Assembly (NCBI GenBank): GCA_964530625.1
Contig: CAZHAK010000010.1
Coordinates: forward strand, 1-64,000
DNA: 64,000 bases
Direction of reading: 5' to 3'
DNA from: JABWCQ01 sp964530625
GTDB lineage: Bacteria > Electryoneota > RPQS01
Part shown: piece by piece, positions 35,553-45,475 of the stretch
Layout: the number at the start of each line of letters is the position of its first letter
How positions within the stretch are numbered: the stretch's first letter is position 1
Position numbers and translations under genes: made by a program
The notes under the pieces: model-generated
What the model was told of the DNA's origin: nothing
Seen by the model: the letters and a program-made list of their open reading frames with translations, nothing else
Databases searched by the model: none

Positions 35553-35942
35553 GTGTCCACTATTTCCGTTCCAGCATCCGTATATCGTCCAAAGCGTGTT
35601 CCTCGCGTCTTGCGCAAGCAGGCCGCGCTATTTCGTTTATTGGGGTTCTTGGGTCTGGTCGCGGTTGTCGCCATGTTGGTCGCGTGGCGTAATTTCACGG
35701 TTCAGCAATTGACGATTGATGTTGCTCGGCAAAGAACTCAGCTCTTGCAGCTTGATCAAGAGATCTCGCACTTGACTGGATCCATCGAAGCAGCTGCACC
35801 CTACAATGAAGTAGCCGCTTGGGCCAGTCTAACTCACGGATGGAAATCTCGAGCGGGACACGTTGATACAATCAGCATCGCCTCGCTAAACAGCACAACC
35901 AATGCCTCACCGAAGAATGGCTCTTCCACCCTTTCCGAGTAA
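35553..35942 (+). CDS. ftsL: Cell division protein FtsL-like
   Basis: 129 residues from a GTG start. A short basic cytoplasmic part is followed by one membrane helix (~28-46, LLGFLGLVAVVAMLVAW), a leucine/glutamine-rich coiled coil (LTIDVARQRTQLLQLDQEIS) and a polar tail. The sequence itself is weakly conserved, as usual for FtsL; the call rests on topology and position between rsmH and ftsI. FtsL works with FtsB and FtsQ to activate FtsWI septal synthesis. The end overlaps the ftsI start. Confidence 0.85.
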   Translation: MSTISVPASVYRPKRVPRVLRKQAALFRLLGFLGLVAVVAMLVAWRNFTVQQLTIDVARQRTQLLQLDQEISHLTGSIEAAAPYNEVAAWASLTHGWKSRAGHVDTISIASLNSTTNASPKNGSSTLSE

Positions 35943-37941
35943 ACCTTCACGCCACCTTCGCCGCGAACTCCTGCTGGTCGGGATATTTGTCTGTGCGATG
36001 GTTGCCTTTGCGGGAAGACTGGTGCAGCTTCAGGTAATCGAACATGGGCGTTGGAAAAGTCTGGCACAACGTCAGATGTATAACACCGCACATGAGCCGA
36101 TGCCTCGGGGCGAGATTCGTGATCGAAACGGGATGCCGATGGCGGTCACGCTACCGTTGTCTTATGCCGTCGGTTTTCGACCGAGTGATTCTATTGATCG
36201 TGACAGTGTTGCGAAAGTATTGACGGGGTTTTTGCCTTTGCCCGAACCTGCGATTCGTCGCAAACTTGACGCAAGGGGATATACATATTTGGCTCGGCGG
36301 GTTGACTGGCAAATCCAGCAACAACTCGAAGACCTGAATCTTCCCGGAATAGAATTCGTGCGCGAGGCGCGCAGGAGTTATCCGGCGACGGTGGCCGCAG
36401 GGACGGCGGTTGGTTTTACGAATGTTGATGGGCTTGGCCAGGATGGGATTGAGCGGGCGCTGGACTCGTTGCTTAACGGAGACAAGCGCGACGTATTGGT
36501 CTGGAATGACGCACGGCGCGCCGTGCCTGCGGTCATGAGCGCGACGGAAGAGGGACTTGCGTACTCCGGGGCTAATGTCTATTTAACGATTGATCTTCAG
36601 CTTCAGGCTATTCTCGACCGCTGTATGGAAGACGGTCTGGCAGACAAGAGTTTTGAGAAGGCCTGTGCCGTGCTTCTGGATCCCAATACGTGCGAGGTAC
36701 TGGGGATTTCGACGTTTCCGCAATTCAATCCCAATTCACCCGCGGACACAGAAGGAGAGAATCGCCGTTGTTGGCCGATCACGGATTTGTTTGAACCGGG
36801 ATCGATCTTCAAGGTCGTCACGGTCAGCGCGGGGCTTGAAGAGGGCGTCGTGACTGCTGCAACGATGATAAATTGCGAGAACGGAAAATATCGTGTACCC
36901 GGCAAGACGCTTAGTGACGTACATGCCTACGGTTCGCTTTCAGTGACGAATGTCCTTGCGAAGTCTTCGAATATCGGTTGCGCGAAGATAGCGGAGCGGA
37001 TGCGCGCCGAAGACATGTATCGCTGGATCACGAGATTTGGTTTCGGCTCAAAGACTGACATCGGTTTGCTTTTTGAACCGACCGGCTATGTTCCAAAGCC
37101 CGCGCATTGGAGCGGCCCGACGCGTTCAAATTTAGCCATCGGACAAGGGGTGTCGGTTACTGTGATGCAACTCGCGGCGGCCTATGCCGCAATCGCAAAC
37201 GGCGGGCTGTTGATGCAACCAAAACTGATTCGCGCATTCGATTTTCCCAACGGCGAACAGGTCAAGTTTGACCCCGTAGCGATACGACCTATCATGGAGC
37301 CAGCGAACGCCCGCGAGTTAACCCGCATGATGATTCAGGTTGTGGACAGCGGCACAGGCAAGGCGGCAAGACTAAAAGGAGTTAAGATTGCCGGCAAGAC
37401 GGGCACCGCGCAGAAGGTTGATTTCGAGGCCAAGAGTTACTATTCCGATCGTTACGTCAGTTCGTTTGCCGGATTCTTTCCTGCTGACGATCCGAAATAC
37501 GTTTTGCTGGTCGTCGTGGACGATCCTCGCGGCGCGGGATATTATGGAGGACAGATATCCGCTCCAGTCTTTGCGTCCATTGCTCACAACATTCTTGAGG
37601 AGCGTCATCCCGAGCTACTACCAGAACCTGACAATGAAATGCTGCAACTCGCGGATTCGCTGGCGCAAGATACCAATGAAGACTCAATTGAACATCCTGT
37701 CTTCGAATATGATACTGTGAAATTTGCTGACGTGCCCCGAGTGATGATGCCCAATTTGATCGGTTTACCTTTACGTGCAGCGGCGAGGCAGATGGAGTTT
37801 GCGGGACTCACACTGAATCTGGTCGGCGTCGGCGTGGTGATATCGCAGTATCCACCTTCTGGAGAATTGGTTCCGCTTGGCTACGAATGTCTTGTAACCG
37901 CGGAGCCTCAGCGAACGGCGCAATATGCTGTCTCTCGCTAA
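35902..37941 (+). CDS. ftsI: Septal peptidoglycan transpeptidase FtsI (PBP3) with C-terminal PASTA domain
   Basis: 679 residues. One N-terminal membrane anchor (~23-41), a PBP dimerisation domain (opening MPRGEIRDRNG), then the transpeptidase domain with all three motifs: S301-x-x-K304 (FEPGSIFKVVT), S355-S-N357 and K499-T-G (IAGKTGTAQK). The last ~65 residues (VPRVMMPNLIGLPLRAAAR...) match a PASTA domain, a feature of SpoVD-type and some FtsI proteins. The start is uncertain: ATG 35902 overlaps ftsL by 41 bp; ATG 35917 is an alternative. It cross-links septal peptidoglycan with FtsW. The end overlaps murE by 17 bp. Confidence 0.96.
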   Translation: MPHRRMALPPFPSKPSRHLRRELLLVGIFVCAMVAFAGRLVQLQVIEHGRWKSLAQRQMYNTAHEPMPRGEIRDRNGMPMAVTLPLSYAVGFRPSDSIDRDSVAKVLTGFLPLPEPAIRRKLDARGYTYLARRVDWQIQQQLEDLNLPGIEFVREARRSYPATVAAGTAVGFTNVDGLGQDGIERALDSLLNGDKRDVLVWNDARRAVPAVMSATEEGLAYSGANVYLTIDLQLQAILDRCMEDGLADKSFEKACAVLLDPNTCEVLGISTFPQFNPNSPADTEGENRRCWPITDLFEPGSIFKVVTVSAGLEEGVVTAATMINCENGKYRVPGKTLSDVHAYGSLSVTNVLAKSSNIGCAKIAERMRAEDMYRWITRFGFGSKTDIGLLFEPTGYVPKPAHWSGPTRSNLAIGQGVSVTVMQLAAAYAAIANGGLLMQPKLIRAFDFPNGEQVKFDPVAIRPIMEPANARELTRMMIQVVDSGTGKAARLKGVKIAGKTGTAQKVDFEAKSYYSDRYVSSFAGFFPADDPKYVLLVVVDDPRGAGYYGGQISAPVFASIAHNILEERHPELLPEPDNEMLQLADSLAQDTNEDSIEHPVFEYDTVKFADVPRVMMPNLIGLPLRAAARQMEFAGLTLNLVGVGVVISQYPPSGELVPLGYECLVTAEPQRTAQYAVSR

Positions 37942-39391
37942 ACTTGCGAGCATCGTTGACGGCGAGCTTTGCAATACGGGCGGTGAAGAACAAGTTTGCG
38001 GGATAAGCTATGATTCGCGCAAGGTAAAACCAGGGGATGTCTTTGTCGCGATAAGCGGACAAAAAGACGACGGAGCGAAATACGCAGATAGCGCGCTGAA
38101 GCTCGGAGCAGTCGCGGTGATCCTTGAAAAAAGTGTCTCGCAGTTGTCTGGCGCGCCGTTACTCATTGTGAGCAACTCTCGAGCCACATTGGCGAAGGCG
38201 GCTTGGGCAATTGCTGAATATCCGCAGAAGCGATTGAAGCTTATCGGCGTTACCGGAACCAACGGCAAGACGACGGTTACGACCGCTTTAGCTCAACTTT
38301 TGACGATATGTGGACGACCCACCGGGGTATGTGGAACGCTTGGAATGTCCTATGATGAGTATCGATTTGACAGCGAACGCACCACTGCGGAAGCTCCCGA
38401 TCTTGCGCAGGCTTTTCAAGGTATGATCGAGCACGGCGCAGAGTATGTCGCCATGGAAGCGACGTCAATCGGATTGGTCATGCACAGGCTTGATGATTTG
38501 CAGTTTGAGGTTGCGGTGTTTACGAATTTGTCGCGTGACCATCTTGACTTTCACGGATCGTGGGAAGCCTATCGGCGCGCAAAAATGATGCTCTTTGAAT
38601 CTGCACGGTTAATCGGTTGCGCGGTTGTTAATGCGGATGATCCTGAGTCGCGCGATTTAATTTCACATACTTCAGCACCGATACTGACCTACGGTATCGA
38701 GAGCCGTTGTGACTTTCGCGCGAGTGACATAGAATTGCACGCTGATGGCACACAATTTAGAGTCGTTTGCACTGACGGCGAATATGTCGCCAACACGTCA
38801 CTGATCGGCTTGTTCAATGTTCAAAATACGCTCGCGATGATTGCCACTGCCAGAGCACTTGGACTGAGCATGGACGAAATTATTGGTGCGCTACCCAAGG
38901 TTTTGCCTGTCCGAGGTCGAGCAGAAGTGATCTCCTCCTCTGCTCCTTTTATAGTGCTGGTGGATTACGCTCATACACCTGATGCATTGGAAAAGATTCT
39001 TTCTACGGTTCGCAATCTTGCGAAGGGAAGTTTGCACTGCGTGATCGGCGCAGGCGGTGATCGCGACAAAGGGAAACGGCCCTTGATGGCACAGGCGGCT
39101 GCAAAATGGAGCGATCGGATTTTTTTGACATCGGATAATCCGCGCATGGAAGATCCACAGACCATTTTGAATGATATGATGACCGGAATCGCACCGTCGC
39201 ATCATGCCAATGCAAACGTTGACCGACGCGCAGCAATTTATCATGCCCTTAGTTCCGCAGGAACCGGTGACGTCGTAGTAGTGGCCGGAAAAGGTCACGA
39301 GACCTACCAGGAAGTCCACGGAGTGAGATATCCTTTTGATGACGCAGAAGTTATTCGCGATTGGCTGCGCGCGGGCGGATATTTGTCATGA
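37925..39391 (+). CDS. murE: UDP-N-acetylmuramoyl-tripeptide synthetase MurE (meso-DAP type)
   Basis: 488 residues in the three-domain Mur ligase fold. The ATP loop is GVTGTNGKTTVT near residue 110; the catalytic region follows with TTAEAPDLAQAF and MEATSIGL; the C-terminal domain carries LTSDNPRMEDP, and the DNPR motif marks enzymes adding meso-diaminopimelate. It catalyses ATP-dependent addition of the third stem residue to UDP-MurNAc-L-Ala-D-Glu in the cytoplasm. The start lies 17 bp within ftsI and the stop overlaps murF as ATGA. Confidence 0.97.
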   Translation: MLSLAKLASIVDGELCNTGGEEQVCGISYDSRKVKPGDVFVAISGQKDDGAKYADSALKLGAVAVILEKSVSQLSGAPLLIVSNSRATLAKAAWAIAEYPQKRLKLIGVTGTNGKTTVTTALAQLLTICGRPTGVCGTLGMSYDEYRFDSERTTAEAPDLAQAFQGMIEHGAEYVAMEATSIGLVMHRLDDLQFEVAVFTNLSRDHLDFHGSWEAYRRAKMMLFESARLIGCAVVNADDPESRDLISHTSAPILTYGIESRCDFRASDIELHADGTQFRVVCTDGEYVANTSLIGLFNVQNTLAMIATARALGLSMDEIIGALPKVLPVRGRAEVISSSAPFIVLVDYAHTPDALEKILSTVRNLAKGSLHCVIGAGGDRDKGKRPLMAQAAAKWSDRIFLTSDNPRMEDPQTILNDMMTGIAPSHHANANVDRRAAIYHALSSAGTGDVVVVAGKGHETYQEVHGVRYPFDDAEVIRDWLRAGGYLS

Positions 39392-40758
39392 CTTTACCGA
39401 CCCTGGGTTGGCTGAAGACAGTGTTCGGGGACAACGCGAACAGTTTTGAAGAGCAGCCGCTCAACATTTGCATTGACAGCCGCAAACTTTCGCAAGGAGA
39501 TGTATTCTGGGCGTTGCGTGGATCGCGTGACGGGCATGAATTCGTTACGAATGCGTTGAAGTCGGGAGCATCGGCGGCAGTTGTCAAGCGATCCTTCTCA
39601 ACGGGCAACCAAGCACTGGACCAAAAACTGATTCATGTGGACGAACCGATTGATGCGTTGGCTGAAGCCGCAAGACTTTGGCGCAAAGAATTTTCTGGAA
39701 AAGTTTTAGGATTGACAGGCTCTGTCGGTAAGACGACTACAAAGGACTTTGCCAGCGCGGCCGTCGGAAACGCGCTTACAGTCATCGCGACCGAAGGAAA
39801 CTTCAATAATGAGATTGGCGTGCCTCTGACAATTTTGCGAACACCACTCGAGACAGAGCTACTGATTTGTGAAATGGGCGCAGCACGCGTCGGCGACATT
39901 GCGCACTTGTGTTCGATTGCCGCACCTGACAGCGGCTTAGTGACGGCGATTACTGACGCACACACGGAGTCCTTCGGCTCCATTGACAATATCATGATCG
40001 GCAAGGGCGAACTTTACGATTTTGTCAAAGAAAGGGACATCGCATTCGTTCCTCTCGAGGACGAAAAATGCGTTCGGGCGAGCTCGAGCTGCAGAACCAG
40101 AGTCGGTTACGGATTCAGCAAACCAACGACAGACTGGAAGAGCGACTATGTTCATGGCGAAAGACTTGAATTCGATCACGATGCTTGCGCAGGCTTTATT
40201 GTGCAAGGGGAGAGAATCAAATTGTCAGTCCCGGGCCGACCTGCGGCACAAGCAGCGCTTGCAGCAATGACAATCGCTCTCCATCATAACATTCCTTCCG
40301 ACCAGGCGGCCAAACGAATCTCACAGGCCGTGCCAACGAGCGGCCGTGCCAGCATTCGCAAGCTCAAGTCCTTGACGATAATTGATGATTCCTACAACGC
40401 AAGTCCGTCAAGTATGCGCGCCGCGCTCGAGACTTTGTCAATGAGGCAAAGTGGACGCAAAGTCGCCATTCTCGGTGACATGCTTGAGTTAGGCGAGATT
40501 AGCGACATTGCACATCGTGAGGTTGTCGGAGAATTGGATCGCGCGGGAGTCACACTTGCTGTTTTGATTGGCCCGCAATTTTCGTACGTAGCCGGAGCAA
40601 GTTTGCTTCATGCACAATGTCGTGTCTATCAAAATGTGGACCAAGCTCTTTCCACACTAACACAGTTGATTAGGCCCAATGATCTGGTCTTGGTTAAAGC
40701 ATCGCGCGGTATGGCTTTGGATCGAGTCGTGAAGAAACTTGAAGATAGTTTCGACTGA
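39388..40758 (+). CDS. murF: UDP-N-acetylmuramoyl-tripeptide:D-alanyl-D-alanine ligase
   Basis: 456 residues from the ATG at 39388, which overlaps the murE stop as ATGA; the frame extends upstream to 39361 but this start fits the coupling. The ATP loop is LGLTGSVGKTTTKD and the central domain has ATEGNFNNEIGVPLTIL, typical of MurF; the C-terminal domain contains IIDDSYNASPSSMRAALETL. It adds D-Ala-D-Ala to complete the UDP-MurNAc-pentapeptide. The stop overlaps the mraY start by one base. Confidence 0.97.
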   Translation: MTLPTLGWLKTVFGDNANSFEEQPLNICIDSRKLSQGDVFWALRGSRDGHEFVTNALKSGASAAVVKRSFSTGNQALDQKLIHVDEPIDALAEAARLWRKEFSGKVLGLTGSVGKTTTKDFASAAVGNALTVIATEGNFNNEIGVPLTILRTPLETELLICEMGAARVGDIAHLCSIAAPDSGLVTAITDAHTESFGSIDNIMIGKGELYDFVKERDIAFVPLEDEKCVRASSSCRTRVGYGFSKPTTDWKSDYVHGERLEFDHDACAGFIVQGERIKLSVPGRPAAQAALAAMTIALHHNIPSDQAAKRISQAVPTSGRASIRKLKSLTIIDDSYNASPSSMRAALETLSMRQSGRKVAILGDMLELGEISDIAHREVVGELDRAGVTLAVLIGPQFSYVAGASLLHAQCRVYQNVDQALSTLTQLIRPNDLVLVKASRGMALDRVVKKLEDSFD

Positions 40759-41876
40759 TGCTCTATCACCTACTGGTACCGTTACGGGATGAAATCATTG
40801 GTGCGAATCTGTTTCGCTACCTTACGTTTCGCTCTGCCTTGGCGGCGGTGATGGGTTTGCTAATTTCGTTTCTAATCGGTCCGTGGCTTATTCGAAAACT
40901 GAAGGCGCATCAAATCGGCGAAGAGATTCGGGTGGACGGGCCGCAGACGCATTTCAACAAAGCAGGTACTCCGACAATGGGCGGCTTGATGATTCTCGCT
41001 GCAGTCGCTATACCAACTCTCCTGCTTGCAAACCTGACCAATTTTTATGTCTTGTTAACTCTGCTCTCCTTTTTGTGGATGGGAGCAATCGGGTTTTTTG
41101 ATGACTACTTGAAGACGGTAAAGAAGAAGAAAGCCGGATTGGTTGCGCGCCAGAAATTGGTCGCCCAAGTTGGGCTGGGCATCGTGATCGGGATATTCTT
41201 GCTGAATTACTCGCATCTATTCGGACAGAATTTTCATTTCAATATCACGCAAACAACGGTGCCTTTTTTCAAGCATGTAATGTTTGATTTCGGCTGGTTT
41301 TATCCCATCGTCGTGATGTTTGTTATTACGGGAACATCGAACGGCACGAATCTGACAGACGGTCTGGACGGACTTGCAATTGGTGTTACGTCCATCGCGG
41401 CGGCGGCTTTCGCTGTGATCAGCTACGTGACGGGAAACGTAAATTTCTCGCAATATCTCAACATCATTTATCTTGACGGCGCGGGCGAGTTGACGATCTT
41501 TTGTTCTGCTCTACTTGGCGCGGGGCTCGGGTTTCTGTGGTTCAACTCATATCCGGCACAAGTCTTCATGGGCGACACAGGAGCGTTGGCACTTGGCGCC
41601 GCTCTGGGGACTATGGCCATTTTGTTAAAGAAAGAATTCTTCTTAATCGTTATTGGCGGGATATTTGTCGCCGAAGCGATGAGCGTCTTGATGCAACGAG
41701 CATATTTCAAATACACGAAGCAGAGATTCGGAGAGGGGCGGCGAGTGTTTCGAATGGCACCGCTGCATCATCACTTCGAGCAGCTTGGAATGCATGAAAC
41801 AAAAGTCGTCGTTCGATTTTGGATTGTACAAGTGTTGCTTGTGCTAATCAGTTTGACGATGTTCAAGGTCAGATAA
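40758..41876 (+). CDS. mraY: Phospho-N-acetylmuramoyl-pentapeptide transferase
   Basis: 372 residues with about ten membrane segments. The family motifs are clear: GTPTMGGLMIL, FFDDYLKTVKKKKAGL with the Asp-Asp pair, TNLTDGLDGLAIG, and HHHFEQLGMHETKVVVRFW near the end. It attaches phospho-MurNAc-pentapeptide to undecaprenyl phosphate, forming lipid I in the inner membrane. Its start shares a base with the murF stop and its stop shares a base with the murD start. Confidence 0.98.
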   Translation: MLYHLLVPLRDEIIGANLFRYLTFRSALAAVMGLLISFLIGPWLIRKLKAHQIGEEIRVDGPQTHFNKAGTPTMGGLMILAAVAIPTLLLANLTNFYVLLTLLSFLWMGAIGFFDDYLKTVKKKKAGLVARQKLVAQVGLGIVIGIFLLNYSHLFGQNFHFNITQTTVPFFKHVMFDFGWFYPIVVMFVITGTSNGTNLTDGLDGLAIGVTSIAAAAFAVISYVTGNVNFSQYLNIIYLDGAGELTIFCSALLGAGLGFLWFNSYPAQVFMGDTGALALGAALGTMAILLKKEFFLIVIGGIFVAEAMSVLMQRAYFKYTKQRFGEGRRVFRMAPLHHHFEQLGMHETKVVVRFWIVQVLLVLISLTMFKVR

Positions 41877-43207
41877 TGATCACGGATCTTTCAGGCCGAC
41901 GGTTTGGAATATTAGGTTTGGGAAGAAGTGGGGTTGGTGCGGCAGGACTTATAAAACGGCTCGGTGGGAACGCGCTAATTTCCGACAGCAAACCGGCAGA
42001 GAGTTTCGGCTCACTCCCTTATACCCTCCGTGCCCGCGGAGTCGAAGTGGAAACGGGAAGTCATGCACGACTGCTCACTGAAGACTATGACGTTTTGATT
42101 GTCTCGCCCGGCGCGATGGTCAAGCAAGAGTGGCAAGCGCAGCTTGGCAAGCGAGGCACACAAATCTGGTCGGAGCTTGAACTCGCATCGCAGTGCTACG
42201 ACGGACGTTGGATTGGAGTGACAGGCAGCAACGGCAAGACGACGACTGTAACTCTTATCAGGGGAATTCTCGAGCACGCGGGGCTACGGGTGGATGCGGT
42301 CGGCAATATTGGCGTTGCATGGAGTGAACGCCTGCCTTCAACCGACGTTGATCTCTTTGTTGTTGAAGTCTCAAGTTTTCAGTTGGAGTTTACACAAACT
42401 GCACGACCAAACATTTGTGTGCTTTTAAATGTCCTTGAAAACCACCTCGACCGTCATGGTGATTTGGAAACATACGGGCAATTGAAACTCAAGCTCGCAG
42501 CAAATCAAGGCCCGTCAGATTTCGTGATATTAAACGGGGATGATCATTTCTTGATGCGAAATGCGCATACACTCAAAGCTGCGCCTATCACATTCAGCAA
42601 AGACTCATCAGCCGACTGGATTGTACGTGACGGTCATGTAGCGTCCGCGACTGGACAGATAATACTGTCGCATGACGAGTGGGAGTTGGTCGGAACACAT
42701 AATTTACTGAACGCGGCCGCCGCTGCGGCGGCGGCCAGCTGTCTTGGTATATCGGAGACTGATATCCACACTGCCTTAACAAGGGCCGTGGCAGTTGAGC
42801 ATCGCATTGAATGGGTGCGAACGCTGGACGGCGTTCACTTTTTCAACGACTCGAAGAGCACAAACCTTATCGCGACATTGACTGCGCTTGACGCGATAGA
42901 CGGCCCCGTTATCCTGCTTTTCGGTGGCAGGCCAAAGCGTGAGAGTTTTGCGCCGCTTGCAAACCTGATTGGAAACAACATTCGAGAGATAGTCGTTTTT
43001 GGCGAAGCGCGCGAGAAAGTCAGCAAAGATGTCCCTGAAACTTCAGTTCATTTTTGCGACGACTTAGAGTCAGCTTTGATGCACGCACGTACCGTCATGC
43101 ATCCGGGAGATACGATTCTACTTTCACCGGGCTGCGCTTCCTACGATCAGTTCGAAAACTATGAGCAGCGCGGGACGTTGTTTAAAAAACTTGTATACGA
43201 GCTATGA
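41876..43207 (+). CDS. murD: UDP-N-acetylmuramoylalanine:D-glutamate ligase
   Basis: 443 residues from the ATG at 41876, which shares one base with the mraY stop; upstream extension of the frame lies inside mraY. The N-terminal domain starts RFGILGLGRSGVGAAGL; the ATP loop is GVTGSNGKTTTV; VVEVSSFQLEFT and NVLENHLDRHGDLETY follow; the C-terminal region has FNDSKSTNLIATLTAL and ILLFGGRPK. It adds D-Glu to UDP-MurNAc-L-Ala. ATGA overlap with ftsW. Confidence 0.97.
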   Translation: MITDLSGRRFGILGLGRSGVGAAGLIKRLGGNALISDSKPAESFGSLPYTLRARGVEVETGSHARLLTEDYDVLIVSPGAMVKQEWQAQLGKRGTQIWSELELASQCYDGRWIGVTGSNGKTTTVTLIRGILEHAGLRVDAVGNIGVAWSERLPSTDVDLFVVEVSSFQLEFTQTARPNICVLLNVLENHLDRHGDLETYGQLKLKLAANQGPSDFVILNGDDHFLMRNAHTLKAAPITFSKDSSADWIVRDGHVASATGQIILSHDEWELVGTHNLLNAAAAAAAASCLGISETDIHTALTRAVAVEHRIEWVRTLDGVHFFNDSKSTNLIATLTALDAIDGPVILLFGGRPKRESFAPLANLIGNNIREIVVFGEAREKVSKDVPETSVHFCDDLESALMHARTVMHPGDTILLSPGCASYDQFENYEQRGTLFKKLVYEL

Positions 43208-44385
43208 ATCAGCCACGAATTGCAACGGTTTATTCTCCGTTGAACCAATCCACGCCTTCAATAGATTATCCACTGCTTGGTGCGGTGATGGCATTGTGCA
43301 TCGCGGGTGTGGTGTTTGTCTTTACTTCATCGGCCGCGCACTCTTGGCAAACAACAAACGGCGATTCAATAGCGTTTCTAACAAATCACTTACAACGACT
43401 TGGTGCGGGAATCGTTGCTCTGATTGTTGTGTATCATCTTCGCTTTCAGTTGATTGAAAAGCTTGCTCGTCCTGCATTGTTAATTGCCATTACAGCTTTG
43501 ATTGTCGTCTTGATTTTACCCATGCTTCCGGGAACCACGGCGAAACGCTGGCTTATACTTTTTGGGCTGAGCATCCAGCCTGCGGAGCTTGCAAAGTACG
43601 CGATGATCGCGTACATGTCGAAAAGATTGTCAGAAATAGACGAGTCGTCCTTTCCAGCGGAACGAAAGCAGAAGTTACTCGCGCTTCTGAGCGTGACTGC
43701 GCTGACACTCGGCCTTATATTGATTGAGCCGAATCTCTCGATGGTCATTCTGATAAGTGGTGTTGTGATCACTTTATTTCTCTTGCACGGACTGGAGTGG
43801 AAAAAGCTCGCGCTAACGGTTCCGGTCGGTATTTTGGGAATTGGAGCAATTCTACTATTCAAACCGTACATGATGGAACGCATCCAGTCGTTCATTGACG
43901 GAATTTCCAACCCACTGCAAACCGGGTACCATGTGCGTCAATCGTTGATTGCGATCGGTCAAGGCGGCATGTTCGGTCTTGGGCTTGGTCAATCCACACA
44001 AAAGCACTATTATCTTCCCGAGCCGTACAACGATTCGATTTTCAGTATAATCGGTGAGGAAGCCGGGCTTGTCGGTTCGCTGCTACTCTTGAGCGCGTTT
44101 ATTGTAGTCATTGCGCGTGGATGGAAGATTGCGCTAAAAGCTCAAGATCGTTTCTCATACTATCTGGCGGCAGGGATCACGGCTTCCCTTGCCTGCTCCA
44201 TGCTCATTAACGTGGGCGTGAACCTCGCATTGCTCCCGGCGACTGGTCAGCCATTGCCTTTTGTCAGCTACGGCGGCACTTCGCTGGTGATGTCGCTTGC
44301 AGCTGTCGGTGTACTGATGAACATCGCAAAGCAGCAAAACATATCGGCAACGCGGCAAGGCTCCGCACGACCGCTTTCGAATTGA
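43204..44385 (+). CDS. ftsW: Septal peptidoglycan glycosyltransferase FtsW (SEDS family)
   Basis: 393 residues with about ten membrane helices. Motifs of SEDS proteins include KRWLILFGLSIQPAELAKYAMI, LILIEPNLSMVILI, GYHVRQSLIAIGQGGMFGLGLGQS, SIIGEEAGLVGSL with the catalytic-type acidic residue region, and LPFVSYGGTSLV near the end. FtsW polymerises lipid II at the septum with FtsI. Position between murD and murG favours FtsW over the paralog RodA. Coupled to murD by an ATGA overlap; murG follows 4 bp later. Confidence 0.96.
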   Translation: MNQPRIATVYSPLNQSTPSIDYPLLGAVMALCIAGVVFVFTSSAAHSWQTTNGDSIAFLTNHLQRLGAGIVALIVVYHLRFQLIEKLARPALLIAITALIVVLILPMLPGTTAKRWLILFGLSIQPAELAKYAMIAYMSKRLSEIDESSFPAERKQKLLALLSVTALTLGLILIEPNLSMVILISGVVITLFLLHGLEWKKLALTVPVGILGIGAILLFKPYMMERIQSFIDGISNPLQTGYHVRQSLIAIGQGGMFGLGLGQSTQKHYYLPEPYNDSIFSIIGEEAGLVGSLLLLSAFIVVIARGWKIALKAQDRFSYYLAAGITASLACSMLINVGVNLALLPATGQPLPFVSYGGTSLVMSLAAVGVLMNIAKQQNISATRQGSARPLSN

Positions 44386-44389
44386 CGCT

Positions 44390-45475
44390 ATGCGCGTCGT
44401 GTTGACAGGCGGAGGAACGGGTGGGCATGTGTATCCCGCGCTCGCAATCGCCGAAGCATTACGCGAAAGTCGCGGTGACATTGAAATTGTTTTTCTTGGC
44501 ACCGCAAGTGGATTGGAAAGCAAAATAGTTCCAAGTTTTGGTGAATCGTTCCGTGTCATCCAAGCAGGTGGGTTAGTCGGCAAGAGCATAGCCGATAGAG
44601 CGAAAGGCGCGGTGAACGCCGCGATCGGCGTCGCACAATCTTTGAAATTGTTACGAAAGATCAAACCCGCTGTGGTTGTGGGAACTGGTGGATTTGTGAT
44701 GGCACCCGTCTTGCTTGCAGCGAGACTCTTGCGATTGCCTTTCGTAATTCAAGAGCAGAATTCGTATCCAGGACTGACGACACGGCGCTTTGCGGGATGG
44801 GCCAAACAAGTTTGTATCGCTTACCCCCAAGCAGCACAGCATTTGACAAACGCTTCGACGATATTGACGGGCAATCCACTGAGAAAACAGCTTGTAGAAT
44901 TCGCGAGCACAAGCAGGACAAACTCTCAAGGTAATCCTCCGCGCATTTTGATAACCGGCGGATCTTTGGGAGCGCGTTCGATCAACAATGCGGTCGCGGA
45001 ATCACTTGCGGAGCTGTGCAGTCTTGCAAATGTTACTTGGCAATTTGGCAGATCGGGAGCGCCTGACGCGCTATCTTCAACCATGCAAGTCTTGACTGAC
45101 ACTGGAAAATTGCAAGCAGCGGCCTTCTTTGATGATATGCCGCGACGCTACGCAGACTCAGACATGGTGGTTTGTCGAGCAGGTGCGATGACTCTGTCTG
45201 AAGTCTCTCTTTTCGGATTGCCATCACTGTTGATTCCATTCCCTCATGCGGCGCATGATCATCAGACTTCAAACGCCAAATCTTTTCAAGAAGCCGGGGC
45301 GGCGAGTTTGATTCAGGACAAGGAGCTGGACGGCGAAGCTTTGTTGACAGGCTGTAAAACTATTTTGACGGATAGGAAGAAGTACGACTCTATGTCCGCC
45401 GCTATGAACTCGCTTGCACGCCCGACCGCGGCCAAACAAATCGCAGAAATTGTTTTCTCCTCTATAGACTCATGA
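44390..45475 (+). CDS. murG: Undecaprenyldiphospho-muramoylpentapeptide beta-N-acetylglucosaminyltransferase
   Basis: 361 residues, GT-B fold of family GT28. The N-terminal motif is LTGGGTGGHVYPALAIAEAL; GTGGFVMAPVLLAARLL and IQEQNSYPGLTTR follow; the C-terminal donor domain has ILITGGSLGARSIN, VCRAGAMTLSEVSLFGLPSLLIPFP and HAAHDHQTSNA. It adds GlcNAc to lipid I to give lipid II on the cytoplasmic face of the membrane. ATGA overlap with murC. Confidence 0.98.
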   Translation: MRVVLTGGGTGGHVYPALAIAEALRESRGDIEIVFLGTASGLESKIVPSFGESFRVIQAGGLVGKSIADRAKGAVNAAIGVAQSLKLLRKIKPAVVVGTGGFVMAPVLLAARLLRLPFVIQEQNSYPGLTTRRFAGWAKQVCIAYPQAAQHLTNASTILTGNPLRKQLVEFASTSRTNSQGNPPRILITGGSLGARSINNAVAESLAELCSLANVTWQFGRSGAPDALSSTMQVLTDTGKLQAAAFFDDMPRRYADSDMVVCRAGAMTLSEVSLFGLPSLLIPFPHAAHDHQTSNAKSFQEAGAASLIQDKELDGEALLTGCKTILTDRKKYDSMSAAMNSLARPTAAKQIAEIVFSSIDS

